Assembly (NCBI GenBank): GCA_012728835.1
Contig: JAAYEJ010000061.1
Span: 1-64,000 of the forward strand
From: Candidatus Brocadiaceae bacterium
GTDB taxonomy: Bacteria; Planctomycetota; Brocadiia; SM23-32
Length of the DNA: 64,000 bases
Direction: 5' to 3'
Shown: positions 16,213-25,302 of the stretch, piece after piece
Numbering within the stretch: the stretch's first letter is position 1
Layout: the number at the start of each line of letters is the position of its first letter
The notes under the pieces: generated by a model
Databases searched by the model: none
What the model saw: the letters and a program-made list of their open reading frames with translations, nothing else
Told to the model about the DNA's origin: nothing
Position numbers and translations under genes: made by a program

Positions 16213-17841
16213 TCACTCCGCGCGTTCATGACGCGTTTCCGGGCCAAAAGGCTCGTGAGAAGACTGACGAACAGAACGCGCTTCCAGGTCGCAGAAAGCG
16301 CGCTTGGTCAGCAAGAGGAGGGTGTAGGAGACGATGAACAATTGGGCGTAGTACGTGATCCCGCCGGAGAAAGCCGATTCAAAATGGCGCAGGCCCGCTA
16401 CGATCAGACTCATCGACGCGATGGATGCAAAGGGGTTCGAGACCAAAAAGGGGCCAAATGCCTGCCAGGCCAGTGCGAACAGAAGACCGTTGAGGAACAT
16501 ACCGGCCAGCAGCATGGCGAGTCCACCATTCCAGTACAGGGTGGCCGCGAGCCCCAGTCCAGTCGAGGTAGTCGCAGTGTCAGAGGATTTCGCCTGACCG
16601 AGCAACACCGCAAAATCGCGGCCGGGGGCTATGAGTGGCTTGTCTGGCCAGAACAGGCGGGGAACCAGCGCTCTGAAGCTGTCCAGCAGCGTGCGACCCC
16701 GGATCGTTCCGCGTGCGCGTACCTCTGCAGATGCCCAGGCGGCAGCCGTGATCCATTGGTTGCGGCGGATGAACGACCAGGACTCACCATCCGGGAACGA
16801 TAGCAGGGACTGGCTTTCACCGGCATCTTCTCCCAAATAGGCGCCGGCGACCTCTATCAGCGTTTCCACCGCTGGCCGTGGGTTCTCCCGATGACGGCGG
16901 CGCAAATGCATATGTGGGAACAGAACCAGAACGACGAACAGGCTCACTACGAGCATACATGTCACCGGGAACAGAAGCTTGAGAGTAAGTGCGGTGGAGT
17001 GACGGCGCCTTCGGTGCGCATGCAGGTACAGAGCACCCAAGACGACGGGGAGCAACGCGACAATGACGCGTTGCCGCATGAAGCCGCCGAGCGCCATGCC
17101 CATATCGCCCAGCACACTCATTGCAGCCACCGTCCAGAGCACAACCCGCTCTCGTGGATTGTGTTCGCCGGATACGAAGAGAACCAGCGCGCCTGCGGGA
17201 ATGCCATTTTCAAATATGGCGAAGAGAGAGCCAAAGGCCCGGAGGTCAAGGCCCACCATCCGGCCCAGACGGAGGGACCAACCCAGCCCCAACAGGAGGC
17301 ACCCCAGCCGCACCATGTCTCGAACGCTTGGCAGTCTTCTCGTCTCTGCAGACGACGAAGCAAATCCCCTGCGTGTTCTCAGGAAGTGATAGCCTGCCAC
17401 AAAGCAGATGTCGCCGACGAGCATGATGCCGTAGCCGTACATGATGTGTGGCCGGGCATGGAATCTCACGAATGTGAACACTTCGTCATGCCCAAGGAGC
17501 CCCGCAATGCCCAGGTAGATGGGGGCGAGCCCGAGGCGGAAGAACCCTGTCGTGAGGTAGAACAGAAAGGGCGAAAACCCATATGCGTTCAGCAGGAATT
17601 CACGTCGTATCAGCAGCGCGTATGCGACGCATGAACAGATGCCTCCACCGATCAGCAGCGGCATGTGCCGGGGCTGCAGGAATACGAGCAGAACCGCAGC
17701 CTGCAGCACTTGCAGGACGATGAACGACCTGATTGCCACGCAGCTCCGGACTCTCCATGGGCTGCTGAACGCGGGATGGGGAGCATCGTCAGCAACTGCA
17801 AGCATCCTCGCTTGCGTGGGCTTGTCCTGGGCGATCTGCAT
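16213..17841 (-). CDS. Wzy-like O-antigen/exopolysaccharide polymerase
   Basis: A polytopic membrane protein (about 542 residues from the ATG at 17841) with 10 or more hydrophobic segments, alternating with short basic loops. A long soluble loop near residues 330-430 includes FIRRNQWITAAAWASAEVRA and LVPRLFWPDKPLIAPGRDFA, a large periplasmic loop typical of Wzy polymerases, which join lipid-linked repeats in the periplasm. Wzy sequences diverge greatly, so this is from topology and from its place between glycosyltransferases and near wzx. Start is uncertain: a TTG at 17910 is also in frame and no clear ribosome site is seen. Confidence 0.7.
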   Translation of the reverse strand: MQIAQDKPTQARMLAVADDAPHPAFSSPWRVRSCVAIRSFIVLQVLQAAVLLVFLQPRHMPLLIGGGICSCVAYALLIRREFLLNAYGFSPFLFYLTTGFFRLGLAPIYLGIAGLLGHDEVFTFVRFHARPHIMYGYGIMLVGDICFVAGYHFLRTRRGFASSSAETRRLPSVRDMVRLGCLLLGLGWSLRLGRMVGLDLRAFGSLFAIFENGIPAGALVLFVSGEHNPRERVVLWTVAAMSVLGDMGMALGGFMRQRVIVALLPVVLGALYLHAHRRRRHSTALTLKLLFPVTCMLVVSLFVVLVLFPHMHLRRRHRENPRPAVETLIEVAGAYLGEDAGESQSLLSFPDGESWSFIRRNQWITAAAWASAEVRARGTIRGRTLLDSFRALVPRLFWPDKPLIAPGRDFAVLLGQAKSSDTATTSTGLGLAATLYWNGGLAMLLAGMFLNGLLFALAWQAFGPFLVSNPFASIASMSLIVAGLRHFESAFSGGITYYAQLFIVSYTLLLLTKRAFCDLEARSVRQSSHEPFGPETRHERAE

Positions 17842-18198
17842 GCTATATACCAAGTGTTCTCGTGAAGCCCGCACATGTCCAAGAGAGCGTTCTGGCCTCG
17901 GGCGGAACAACGTTTCGCGTTAGCGTGTCGTGAGCGGCACGGTCCGTCCGTCTGCCAGCCGCACCAAACCCGCCTGCATGATAGGGCAGGTCCGTAGGTT
18001 CGGCCAAACGCGCCCTCTGATTCTGCTGGCGCCTTTCGCCACCAACCCAGAGAGACGAGAGTCCCACCGCTGCTGCGAGGGCTTCACCCTCCAACAGCAG
18101 GCAGACAAGGACGTCGCGTGCAGCCTTGTCTGAAACACGATTGCCGCTCGGGTCTGTCGCAGTCGCCATCCGTGTCGTAATGAGGGCTGTGCTATGGT
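17842..18198. other. Intergenic stretch without a convincing gene
   Basis: This 357-bp gap is the largest inside the minus-strand glycan cluster. Open frames on both strands exist (for example 17843-18202 on the minus strand) but show no recognisable family, no good ribosome site and ordinary high-GC shadow composition. No obvious terminator or insertion-sequence end was seen. It may be a decayed gene or a scar of cassette assembly. Confidence 0.4.
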
Positions 18199-19428
18199 TC
18201 ACCTCAGCGACTCAAGTCCGCCTATGAGCGCCCCGGCCACACTCTCGGGCGCGAACACATCCGCTGTCGGGAAGCGGTATCCGCTCAGGTCCTCCCCGGC
18301 CACCGCGCGTTCGAGAAACTGGATGATCCTGGCGGACGCCACGTCGGGGTCCTGGCCAAGGAAGCCGGGGTGCGAGAACCCCCCCACGAGATCCGCCACA
18401 GTGCCATTCGGCGGGCTGAACATCAGCACCGGCCGGCCTGAGGCCGCATAGTCGGCCAACTTGGAGGGCAAGTACACGCCGGTCTCCATCACGGCCTCCA
18501 CGAGCATCAGCCCGCTTGCTTTCTGCATCGTCTCCAGCGACTCGGCATAGCCAAGCGTTCCGCAGTATCGCACGGCATCTGCATCACCTCCAAACACTCC
18601 CTCCAACCACCTTCCGTCCAAGGATGGACCGAAGAACCGGAGGGCAGCGGGGAGTCTCCGATCCCTGATCTGCTCGTTCAGAGCGATCAGGGTGGCGGCA
18701 AGCAATCGGCTACTGCGGTGATGCACCAGGGAACCTAGGTGCACTACGTGATGGCAGCCATTGCACTGCAGCGCGTCCTGTTGCCGACTGCGCCACCCTA
18801 TGTGTGGGACGACAATCCCCCTGCGGTCAACGTCCAGTGCGTAGCCACGGGCGATGAGCTGCAGAAGGCGTCTGGTAGGGGCTAGTATTGCGTCAGCGTG
18901 TGTCAGGCAGGCACGTGCCCGCCATATCTGAAACCGATCGCACAAGCCTTCGGCATTGCCGGAGGCATAAGGCGCAGGGCTCAAGCACCATGGTGAGGGG
19001 TCGTTGAAGAGGCACGCCCAACGCACACCGTATCTGCGTTTGAGTGCCCACCCCAGATGAGCGGTTGGTGACGACGGGGAACCAGTGACGATCCAGTCGA
19101 AGGAGTCCCGCTCAAGGATGGCTCTCGAGTGCCTGTAGAGCTTCGGCAGGAACCCGCCGATGCCTGGGCTCAGGAATCGCATCCGTGCGGCCAGCGCCCC
19201 CAGCTTCCGCATGGAACGGGCCTGCGGTTCAGCCGGCTGCTCCGGCACTGGCAGCCGGGCCCACAGCCCTGCATCTTGAGCACCGTCAGGAGGCAAGTGG
19301 CTCGGCTTGCGACAGACGACCGAGACGTGATGTCCGCTGTCCTGAAGAGCCATTGTGAGCTTGCCCACACAGAATGCCTCCGCACGCATTTCCGGCGGGA
19401 ACGTTTGTGTGATCAGGAGTATCCTCAT
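18199..19428 (-). CDS. Glycosyltransferase (GT4-like)
   Basis: A 409-residue GT-B protein. The N-terminus MRILLITQTFPPEMRAEAFC and following VCRKPSHLPPDG fit the WbuB/WcaI-like branch. SKLADYAASGRPVLMFSPPN near residue 335 is the donor-site segment that in related proteins reads PSK-x-x-E-Y-x-A-x-G-R-P. It is separated from its neighbours by 357 bp upstream of the Wzy-like gene and 170 bp from the pyruvyltransferase-family gene, so it could have its own transcript end or a cassette join on either side. Substrate unknown. Confidence 0.82.
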   Translation of the reverse strand: MRILLITQTFPPEMRAEAFCVGKLTMALQDSGHHVSVVCRKPSHLPPDGAQDAGLWARLPVPEQPAEPQARSMRKLGALAARMRFLSPGIGGFLPKLYRHSRAILERDSFDWIVTGSPSSPTAHLGWALKRRYGVRWACLFNDPSPWCLSPAPYASGNAEGLCDRFQIWRARACLTHADAILAPTRRLLQLIARGYALDVDRRGIVVPHIGWRSRQQDALQCNGCHHVVHLGSLVHHRSSRLLAATLIALNEQIRDRRLPAALRFFGPSLDGRWLEGVFGGDADAVRYCGTLGYAESLETMQKASGLMLVEAVMETGVYLPSKLADYAASGRPVLMFSPPNGTVADLVGGFSHPGFLGQDPDVASARIIQFLERAVAGEDLSGYRFPTADVFAPESVAGALIGGLESLR

Positions 19429-19598
19429 GCCGTCAGCACTCCAAGACGTTCCGCACGCCGGTCACCCGTACGAACCGTACCCTGATTGTGCTCCGAAGGC
19501 AACCCATCGATGTCATATGTCGCCATCTCAAGTGCGACCCCCCAATGTCGAGCGGCCTTTCGAAAGCACGCTCCCAGGTGAACCGATTCTCTGCCGCT

Positions 19599-20846
19599 CT
19601 ACTTGCCGCATACGTCCTGACCTTGCAGGCACTCGGCCAGGAAGGCTCCTCCTCTGAACGCATCCTCGTGGAATTGATTCGCGGAATCGCGGAGGTACTC
19701 CCTGACAGCAGAGCGGCGCTCCAGAAGCAATGCGATCTTCTCGATTGTCGAGGCCGCAGGAAGCTCGGTGAGCCCGATGTGCCATTGGAGGTCGCCATAC
19801 ACGTACTGAGCCATCCCCTTGGCCTTGGAGCTGTAGGATACAAAGAGCGTTGGCACGCCACTCGAGACCCCCGCAATCGCGCAGTGCATGCGCGCCGCGA
19901 CAAGAGCGTCGCACTGGCCGATCACCCCCTTCGTCCGCCGGGCGCCCAGGCCACCCGGCAGAACGGTGACCGCATCCGGCTCGGGGCACGCTGCCCGCAA
20001 GCGTTCGTGCATGCGGGCCAGGTAACGGCAGTCGTCGTCGCCCTCCGTATGGGGTGCCACGACGTGAGGGACCAGGACCACCCGTACATCCAACTTCCGC
20101 ATCATGGTTGCGACAAAGTCCGTCTGTTCCTGCAGCGCACCGGCCATCCCATTCGGTCCATATGCCGTCCGGACGGACAAAGGGCTCAGGTTCACGGCGA
20201 GTGTGGGTTTGGCGTGATCCGTCCAGGGGAAGTCCCCATTGACGGATGCAGCGGGCATCAGGAACGCAGGGTCTGCGACGGACTTCACCTTGTCGTGGCC
20301 GGCCAGATCGCTCAGATATCGGTGCGTCAGAGGCTCGCGCGCGGTCACCAAAGTTGCTCTCTTGAGCAAGCTCCTGTAAGCCTCCGCTGCCCCGGGGCAT
20401 GGGGTGACCGATGTGGCCCAGATCACAAGCCCTGCGCTTCGGCGTGCGATGGCTCTGGGCAGATCGAAATGCGCTACAGTCTGATCGGAGCGGAACGGGC
20501 CCAGGCCGATGTCGGGCGTATCCCCGCCGATCCACAGGGCACAATCGTCCTTGTGGAAACACGAGAGGCGAGCAGGCGGAATCCATCGATAGGGGGCGCC
20601 AATGCGACGAAGTGTGCCCCTGCATATGTGCAGTGGATGCCACCGGGCGCGTTGTTGCCAACCGACGACCTGAACGGCGCAGTCAGACAGTGCCGCTGCG
20701 TCCTCCGTCGGCCGCTGTGAAAGATAGCGGACGTGGCTGTCAGGAGAGACCTGGCGAAGTATCTCGACGGTTCCGCGCACGATGGCCTCGCACCCGTAGT
20801 TGTAGACGCCACCGATGCCGAACATCACGAACGCGGGCTTTCTCAT
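19599..20846 (-). CDS. Polysaccharide pyruvyl transferase-family protein
   Basis: A 415-residue member of the CsaB/WcaK family, which attaches pyruvate ketals from phosphoenolpyruvate to sugars. Family marks are FGIGGVYNYGCEAIVRGTVE at the N-terminus, LWIGGDTPDIGLGPF near residue 105, SVADPAFLMP near 200, and ALVAARMHCAIAGVSSGVPT near 330 containing the conserved R-x-H. The start at 20846 overlaps the stop of the FrhB-like gene by four bases (ATGA), with AGGA nine bases upstream. Pairing with an FrhB-like protein is a recurring arrangement in polysaccharide clusters. Confidence 0.85.
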   Translation of the reverse strand: MRKPAFVMFGIGGVYNYGCEAIVRGTVEILRQVSPDSHVRYLSQRPTEDAAALSDCAVQVVGWQQRARWHPLHICRGTLRRIGAPYRWIPPARLSCFHKDDCALWIGGDTPDIGLGPFRSDQTVAHFDLPRAIARRSAGLVIWATSVTPCPGAAEAYRSLLKRATLVTAREPLTHRYLSDLAGHDKVKSVADPAFLMPAASVNGDFPWTDHAKPTLAVNLSPLSVRTAYGPNGMAGALQEQTDFVATMMRKLDVRVVLVPHVVAPHTEGDDDCRYLARMHERLRAACPEPDAVTVLPGGLGARRTKGVIGQCDALVAARMHCAIAGVSSGVPTLFVSYSSKAKGMAQYVYGDLQWHIGLTELPAASTIEKIALLLERRSAVREYLRDSANQFHEDAFRGGAFLAECLQGQDVCGK

Positions 20847-22255
20847 GGTGTGCATTCCTGTCGGGTTCCTGCGCTGCTATCCGGTGATCGCTTCAGAAGG
20901 CCTACGAAGCGCGCAACAAGCGACTCGAGACGCATCACAATAGGCATCAGAACAGATTGGAGCAGGAGCAAGTCGGCAATGGACAGCCAGAAGGCAGTCG
21001 GTCCGTGCCGTCTGCCGTAATACCGCCAGGCGGCTTTGCTGCGGCGTTGTGTCCAACGATTAAGGTGCCAGGATAGCATATCGGAGAGGCTGATTCTGGG
21101 GGCATGCTGCGGGCGATGGGACACGCCGAACGCTGTCCTCGTTCTGGCGAGCCGCCATTTTCGGCGAAGGGCTCCCTGCTGACTGCGGGCGACATCGCCC
21201 GCAGTGACCGGAGCGAGAACGAGGTCTCCGGACGCAACGCCGCCGGCAACGAGGGCCTCAAGTCCGGCGTTTCGGATGACAACGAGGGATGTGCCCCGGG
21301 GGTCGCGTGCATACTCGGGCAGCCAGGCGTCCATGAAGCAGGCGTCGGCTGCTCCGGCGAAGACGTCTCGGCAGAAGTTGCAGGCGTCCAGTCGAAAATA
21401 CCCGTTTCTGCCGAGGAACAACGGAAGGCCTCTGTAAGGAATCGGCCGCCCTTCCGAACCGTCCCTGCGTGTCGCGACGAAGCAGAAATCGCCCGGCGGT
21501 CCTTCTGTATCCTTCACGCGGTAGCGGACGGCGACCGTCTCGTCAGTCTTGACCCCGCTTTCGGCAAGGAGAAGCTCGGTGTACATGACGTTCTGGTACA
21601 TCCCGCACGCGAGGCCCAGGACGTATGGTATGGACCGGGCCAGCGCGGGCTTCTTCCCGACCGCTCTTCGGACAGCAGTGCAGAGGCAGGGAACGCCTGC
21701 GACGGCCCAACGCCTCTCCGGGGCGCGCAGAATCTCCTGAAGCACACCCGATAGCTCAACCGGCTGATAGACGCTGCCAGCGGCCCTTCGGATATCTGCC
21801 ACCGATTCTGCAGCACGAAACTCAAAAAGAGGCTTGTCCTGTCCACCCGCAAACCTGACAACAGCGGCGCAGTCAATCATGCCATTGCTAAGCAGGGATT
21901 CGAGCAGCCAGGTGAGAAGGCCTCCTGATGCACCTGACGATCTATGCCCGTCCTTCGCAGAGTGGCCAGCGAAACAGGCGCGATGCCACCCAACAGCAGG
22001 ATGCCGAGGGTCGCGAACCGCCCCCTCGTCAGCGAAGAGGGCCTTGTTCTCCGGGACGGAACCATGGATTCCTTCGGCAAACGGGCACACGAAAAGGCAC
22101 ACACCACAATCCACGCAACCGCCGACGTCACACGCAGTCAGGTCGCCATTGGCCGCGATCCTCATCTGGAGCACGCCAACGGGGCAGAGAGCAGTGCAGA
22201 CGCCACAGCCACTGCAAAGACCGGAGGCAACGACCGTGTTCGCGACATTCAGCAT
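20843..22255 (-). CDS. Coenzyme F420 hydrogenase/dehydrogenase beta-subunit-like Fe-S protein
   Basis: A 470-residue redox protein. It begins with two [4Fe-4S] motifs of ferredoxin type, CSGCGVCTALCP (from residue 14) and CVDCGVCLFVCP (from about 47), followed by FrhB-type N and C domains (SSGASGGLLTWLLESLL near 108; VAGVPCLCTAVRR near 190; ACNFCRDVFAGAADACFMDA near 300). In methanogens FrhB binds FAD and F420; bacterial homologues next to pyruvyltransferase-family genes are common in capsule loci and have no settled function. The stop overlaps the next start and its own start overlaps the flippase stop by seven bases. Confidence 0.85.
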   Translation of the reverse strand: MLNVANTVVASGLCSGCGVCTALCPVGVLQMRIAANGDLTACDVGGCVDCGVCLFVCPFAEGIHGSVPENKALFADEGAVRDPRHPAVGWHRACFAGHSAKDGHRSSGASGGLLTWLLESLLSNGMIDCAAVVRFAGGQDKPLFEFRAAESVADIRRAAGSVYQPVELSGVLQEILRAPERRWAVAGVPCLCTAVRRAVGKKPALARSIPYVLGLACGMYQNVMYTELLLAESGVKTDETVAVRYRVKDTEGPPGDFCFVATRRDGSEGRPIPYRGLPLFLGRNGYFRLDACNFCRDVFAGAADACFMDAWLPEYARDPRGTSLVVIRNAGLEALVAGGVASGDLVLAPVTAGDVARSQQGALRRKWRLARTRTAFGVSHRPQHAPRISLSDMLSWHLNRWTQRRSKAAWRYYGRRHGPTAFWLSIADLLLLQSVLMPIVMRLESLVARFVGLLKRSPDSSAGTRQECTP

Positions 22256-23772
22256 ATGGGCGCCGCCTTCATTCGGCCTTCTTCAGCCAGGGGGCTGCGT
22301 GGTCTGGCCCAGCCCGAGATGCGGACGAACGCCCACAAGACAACTGCCGTGGCCAGCGGCAGAGCCAGGAGACGCGGCACGAATGGTGCTCTGCACAGCG
22401 TGGCGAAGCCTAACACGAGAATGACCATCCAGACGATACCGGCCTCGAAAGAGACGATCGTGCTGCGTGGAACAAGCATCCTGCGCACGTAGAACGGGAC
22501 GAAGACTGCCGTATTGACGGCGTAGGCCAGAGCGTAGGCCGCAGCCAGTCCTGTTGCGCCCCAACTGCGCATGGCCAGTGTCCCGACTATCAGGAGAAGC
22601 GCCCAGAACGCATTGCTGAGTGCACCCCACCACATGAGACTCCGCGAGGCAAGAACCCGTGCCAGTCCCTGCTTGTACATGAGGACGCAGGCGGCAAGTG
22701 TGACGACCACCACCGCGCGGTTGAAATGCAAGCTGGCGTATCCCGGTCCAAACACCAGACTCACCAGTTCGGGCAGGGCAATCAGTACGAGTGCGGGGAA
22801 GACCCCCAGTGCCCATGTGAGAACCATGTTCACACGCTTGAACCGGTCACTCGCTTCGCCCTCGCGCGAGCACAGCATCGGCAGCAGAACAGAACCCAGC
22901 GGTGCTGCCACCAGCAGAAGGACTCCCTTGAACTGGCTCGCGGCGGCAAACAGACCAAGCTCGGAGTATCCGCCCTGCTGGTTCGCGAGAATCGCGTGTG
23001 CTCCCCAGGTGGCGGGGGCGGTCATCGCACCACCCATGACTGCAGGCACGGAGAAACGCCAGAGAATCTGCATCTCTCTGGTTGCGTGGCGGTAGGTCAG
23101 GGGGACGCCCTTCCTGCGGGCCTGGACACGAACCGCTGCATGGTTCAATGCCCAGCCCATTGCCGCCGTGCCTGTCACGGCGATGACGGCACCGCGCAGA
23201 TCCCAGTAGTAGGCTCCGACAAGCATCAGCGGGAAGCTCAGGAGCCCCTGTACCAGAGAGAGCGTGGCGACGGTCCCAAACGCTTCAAACCCGGCCAGTG
23301 CACCCCTCTGGGCGCCACCGAGTGCGTTGAACAGCAGCAGCAGGCAGGCGATGCGCAGTTCAGTCACAAGGTGGGGTGCGTTGATTGCGTGCGCGGCAAG
23401 GTATGGCGTCAGCAGGAAGACCAATGTGCAGAAGAAACCCCCGGAGCCGACAGCAACGACAGTCGACATTCCGAGGATGCGACCTGCTCTTGTGGGGTCT
23501 GTGTCCCTGAATTCCGCCACGTACTTCGTCGCCGTGAGGCCGAGCCCGAGTCCCGCGAACACCCCGAACATGCCGACGGTGCTGCGGATCATACCCAGTT
23601 CGCCGAAACCCGTCTTGCCCAGGATCCGGGCGACCACGATGGACGACATTGCCCCCAGGACATGGGCGATGCCCGTGCCCATGATCGTCCAGAAAGCTCC
23701 CCGTGCAAGCCGGGCGCGAAGGGAGCCTTTCGGCAGGAGAAGATCTCGTTGCTGGCGGATCCGACCGATCAA
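22249..23772 (-). CDS. wzx: Wzx-type polysaccharide flippase
   Basis: A 507-residue polytopic protein of the MOP superfamily, with about 12-14 hydrophobic helices. The N-terminus RLARGAFWTIMGTGIAHVLG and ARILGKTGFGELGMIRSTVG are typical of Wzx, which moves undecaprenyl-linked repeat units to the periplasmic side. The start is a TTG overlapping the epimerase stop (TTGA) with CAGGGAAC just before it. It lies beside the FrhB-like/pyruvyltransferase pair, consistent with a Wzx/Wzy-dependent pathway. A separate, truncated flippase-like N-terminus occurs at 24.9-25.2 kb. Confidence 0.88.
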   Translation of the reverse strand: MIGRIRQQRDLLLPKGSLRARLARGAFWTIMGTGIAHVLGAMSSIVVARILGKTGFGELGMIRSTVGMFGVFAGLGLGLTATKYVAEFRDTDPTRAGRILGMSTVVAVGSGGFFCTLVFLLTPYLAAHAINAPHLVTELRIACLLLLFNALGGAQRGALAGFEAFGTVATLSLVQGLLSFPLMLVGAYYWDLRGAVIAVTGTAAMGWALNHAAVRVQARRKGVPLTYRHATREMQILWRFSVPAVMGGAMTAPATWGAHAILANQQGGYSELGLFAAASQFKGVLLLVAAPLGSVLLPMLCSREGEASDRFKRVNMVLTWALGVFPALVLIALPELVSLVFGPGYASLHFNRAVVVVTLAACVLMYKQGLARVLASRSLMWWGALSNAFWALLLIVGTLAMRSWGATGLAAAYALAYAVNTAVFVPFYVRRMLVPRSTIVSFEAGIVWMVILVLGFATLCRAPFVPRLLALPLATAVVLWAFVRISGWARPRSPLAEEGRMKAAPIC

Positions 23773-24902
23773 GTTCCCTGCCCCGCAATGCTCAGTCGAC
23801 GACAGATTCGGTCGCTGGCCTGGCCATCCCCGTACGGGTTCACCGCACGGGCCATGGCTGTGTATGCATCGTCCTCAGCCAGCAGCCGAGAAACGGTTTC
23901 GATGATTAGGGCCTCATCCGTGCCGACGAGCACGGCGGTCCCCGCAGCGACCCCTTCGGAACGCTCTGTCTTCTCCCGCATGACCACGACCGGCTTGCCC
24001 AGGGTCGGTGCCTCTTCCTGGAGCCCGCCGGAGTCCGTCAGGATCAGCGTTGCGGCATCCAGTAGCCCAACGAACGAGAAGTAGTCGAGGGGCTCCAGAA
24101 GGCGGACGTTTGGCAGTTCGCCCAGAACAGGGTAGACCACTTCGCGCACGTGAGGGTTCAGGTGAACCGGAAAGATGAACACGGTGTCAGAGTGAGCGGA
24201 TGCCAGTGCTCGGACACCACGGCATATGCTGCGCATCCCCGGGCCGAAGCTCTCCCGGCGGTGTGCCGTCAGGAGGACGAGACGGCGGCCATCCAGCGAC
24301 TGGAGTTGCTCTCGGAGCGCGGGATCGATCGGCACCGCGCCCCTTCTAACCTTGTCGACGGCCAGCAGCAGTGCGTCGATCACTGTGTTGCCAGTTACGG
24401 CGACGTGTTCGGACGGGACCCCTTCGGCCAGCAGGTTCTGCCGGTTCGCCTCGGTGGGGGCGAAGTGCAGGTGCGCCAGCCGGGAGACCAACACCCTGTT
24501 CGCCTCTTCGGGCCAGGGCGCGTTCATGTCTCCCGTGCGGAGGCCGGCTTCCACGTGCCCGACGGGGATGTGACGGAAGAACGCGGCGAGTGCTCCACAT
24601 AGGGCCGACGTCGTGTCGCCCTGCACCAGCACGCAATCCGGCTCGACGGCGCCCAGATAGCCGTCCAAGGCTTCGATCATGCGCGCGGTGAGCGCGGCAA
24701 GGCCCTGGTCCGGGCGCATCAGGTTCAGGTCGGCGTCGGGTTCGACTTCGAAGACGTCAAGGACTTGGTCGAGCATGTCGCGATGCTGCCCGGTGACGCA
24801 GACGTTGACCTGGAAGCCAGCCTCCCGCCTCAGGCGGAGTATGACCGGGGCCAGCTTGATGGCCTCGGGGCGGGTGCCGAAGATGACGGAGACCTTCTTC
24901 AT
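23769..24902 (-). CDS. wecB: UDP-N-acetylglucosamine 2-epimerase (non-hydrolysing)
   Basis: A 377-residue canonical WecB/MnaA. Landmarks: FGTRPEAIKLAPVILRLR at the N-terminus, HVEAGLRTGDMNAPWPEEAN near residue 115, LLTAHRRESFGPGM near 210, LTDSGGLQEEAPTLGKPVVV near 290 and REKTERSEGVAAGTAVLVG. It makes UDP-ManNAc for the polymer. The ATG overlaps the preceding short ORF's stop (ATGA) and the stop overlaps the flippase's TTG. It is the second 2-epimerase in the cluster (compare 2176-3261), with a different N-terminal subtype. It lies at the right end of the lower-GC block. Confidence 0.93.
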   Translation of the reverse strand: MKKVSVIFGTRPEAIKLAPVILRLRREAGFQVNVCVTGQHRDMLDQVLDVFEVEPDADLNLMRPDQGLAALTARMIEALDGYLGAVEPDCVLVQGDTTSALCGALAAFFRHIPVGHVEAGLRTGDMNAPWPEEANRVLVSRLAHLHFAPTEANRQNLLAEGVPSEHVAVTGNTVIDALLLAVDKVRRGAVPIDPALREQLQSLDGRRLVLLTAHRRESFGPGMRSICRGVRALASAHSDTVFIFPVHLNPHVREVVYPVLGELPNVRLLEPLDYFSFVGLLDAATLILTDSGGLQEEAPTLGKPVVVMREKTERSEGVAAGTAVLVGTDEALIIETVSRLLAEDDAYTAMARAVNPYGDGQASDRICRRLSIAGQGT

Positions 24903-25225
24903 GTCGGGCCCACCTTCGAGATACGTCCCAATGGCTTCCCGAAAGAGGCGCCTTCCAGCGGCGTTGCGACAGACCCGCGGGCGAGCTTGCCGGCGAAGAC
25001 CCAGCCGGCGCCCTTGACGACCCGGGTCGTGAGGGACGGTTCGCTGCCGACCGGCGCCGCGCCGCCGACGGGCGCGCCGCCGACGGGCGCGCCGCCAACG
25101 GGCGCGCCGCCAACGGGCGGCGGCGTGGCGGCCGGCGCCGCGTCCGTGCCTGAGGCCGCAACGGCGTCCGTTGACGCCGCGGCGTCGGTTGCGGGCACGG
25201 CAGCGGTGTCCAGCGGCTCGGTCAC
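24899..25225 (-). pseudogene. Short chimeric ORF with flippase-like N-terminal remnant
   Basis: An open frame of about 108 residues from a GTG at 25225. Residues 1-60 are low complexity, including four copies of a five-residue Gly-Ala-Pro-Val-Gly unit encoded by a 15-bp tandem repeat (about 25059-25119). Residues 64-83, SLTTRVVKGAGWVFAGKLAR, look like the amphipathic start of a Wzx/MOP flippase, after which the similarity stops and an unrelated-looking tail of about 25 residues ends at the wecB start (ATGA). The best reading is a flippase gene with its body deleted and the frame closed by chance, but a real small protein cannot be excluded. It sits at the right edge of the lower-GC cassette. 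Confidence 0.5.
25059..25119. repeat. 15-bp tandem repeat
   Basis: About four head-to-tail copies of a 15-base unit (GCGCCGCCGACGGGC and the variant GCGCCGCCAACGGGC) lie within the short ORF at 24899-25225. The unit length is a multiple of three, so copy-number change would keep the frame and only lengthen the Gly-Ala-Pro-Val-Gly stretch. Such repeats are prone to slippage. Confidence 0.75.
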
Positions 25226-25302
25226 GGGGGTGCGGGCTCTTTCAGCAAGGGACGCTTATGGGTTCGTTTCCGGTGCTTCTACGGGCGATGCGGGACAGTA
25301 TA

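Noticed and set aside
17843-18202. Minus-strand ORF of 119 codons in the intergenic gap
   Set aside because: No ribosome site or family similarity; overlaps other frames equally long on the plus strand.
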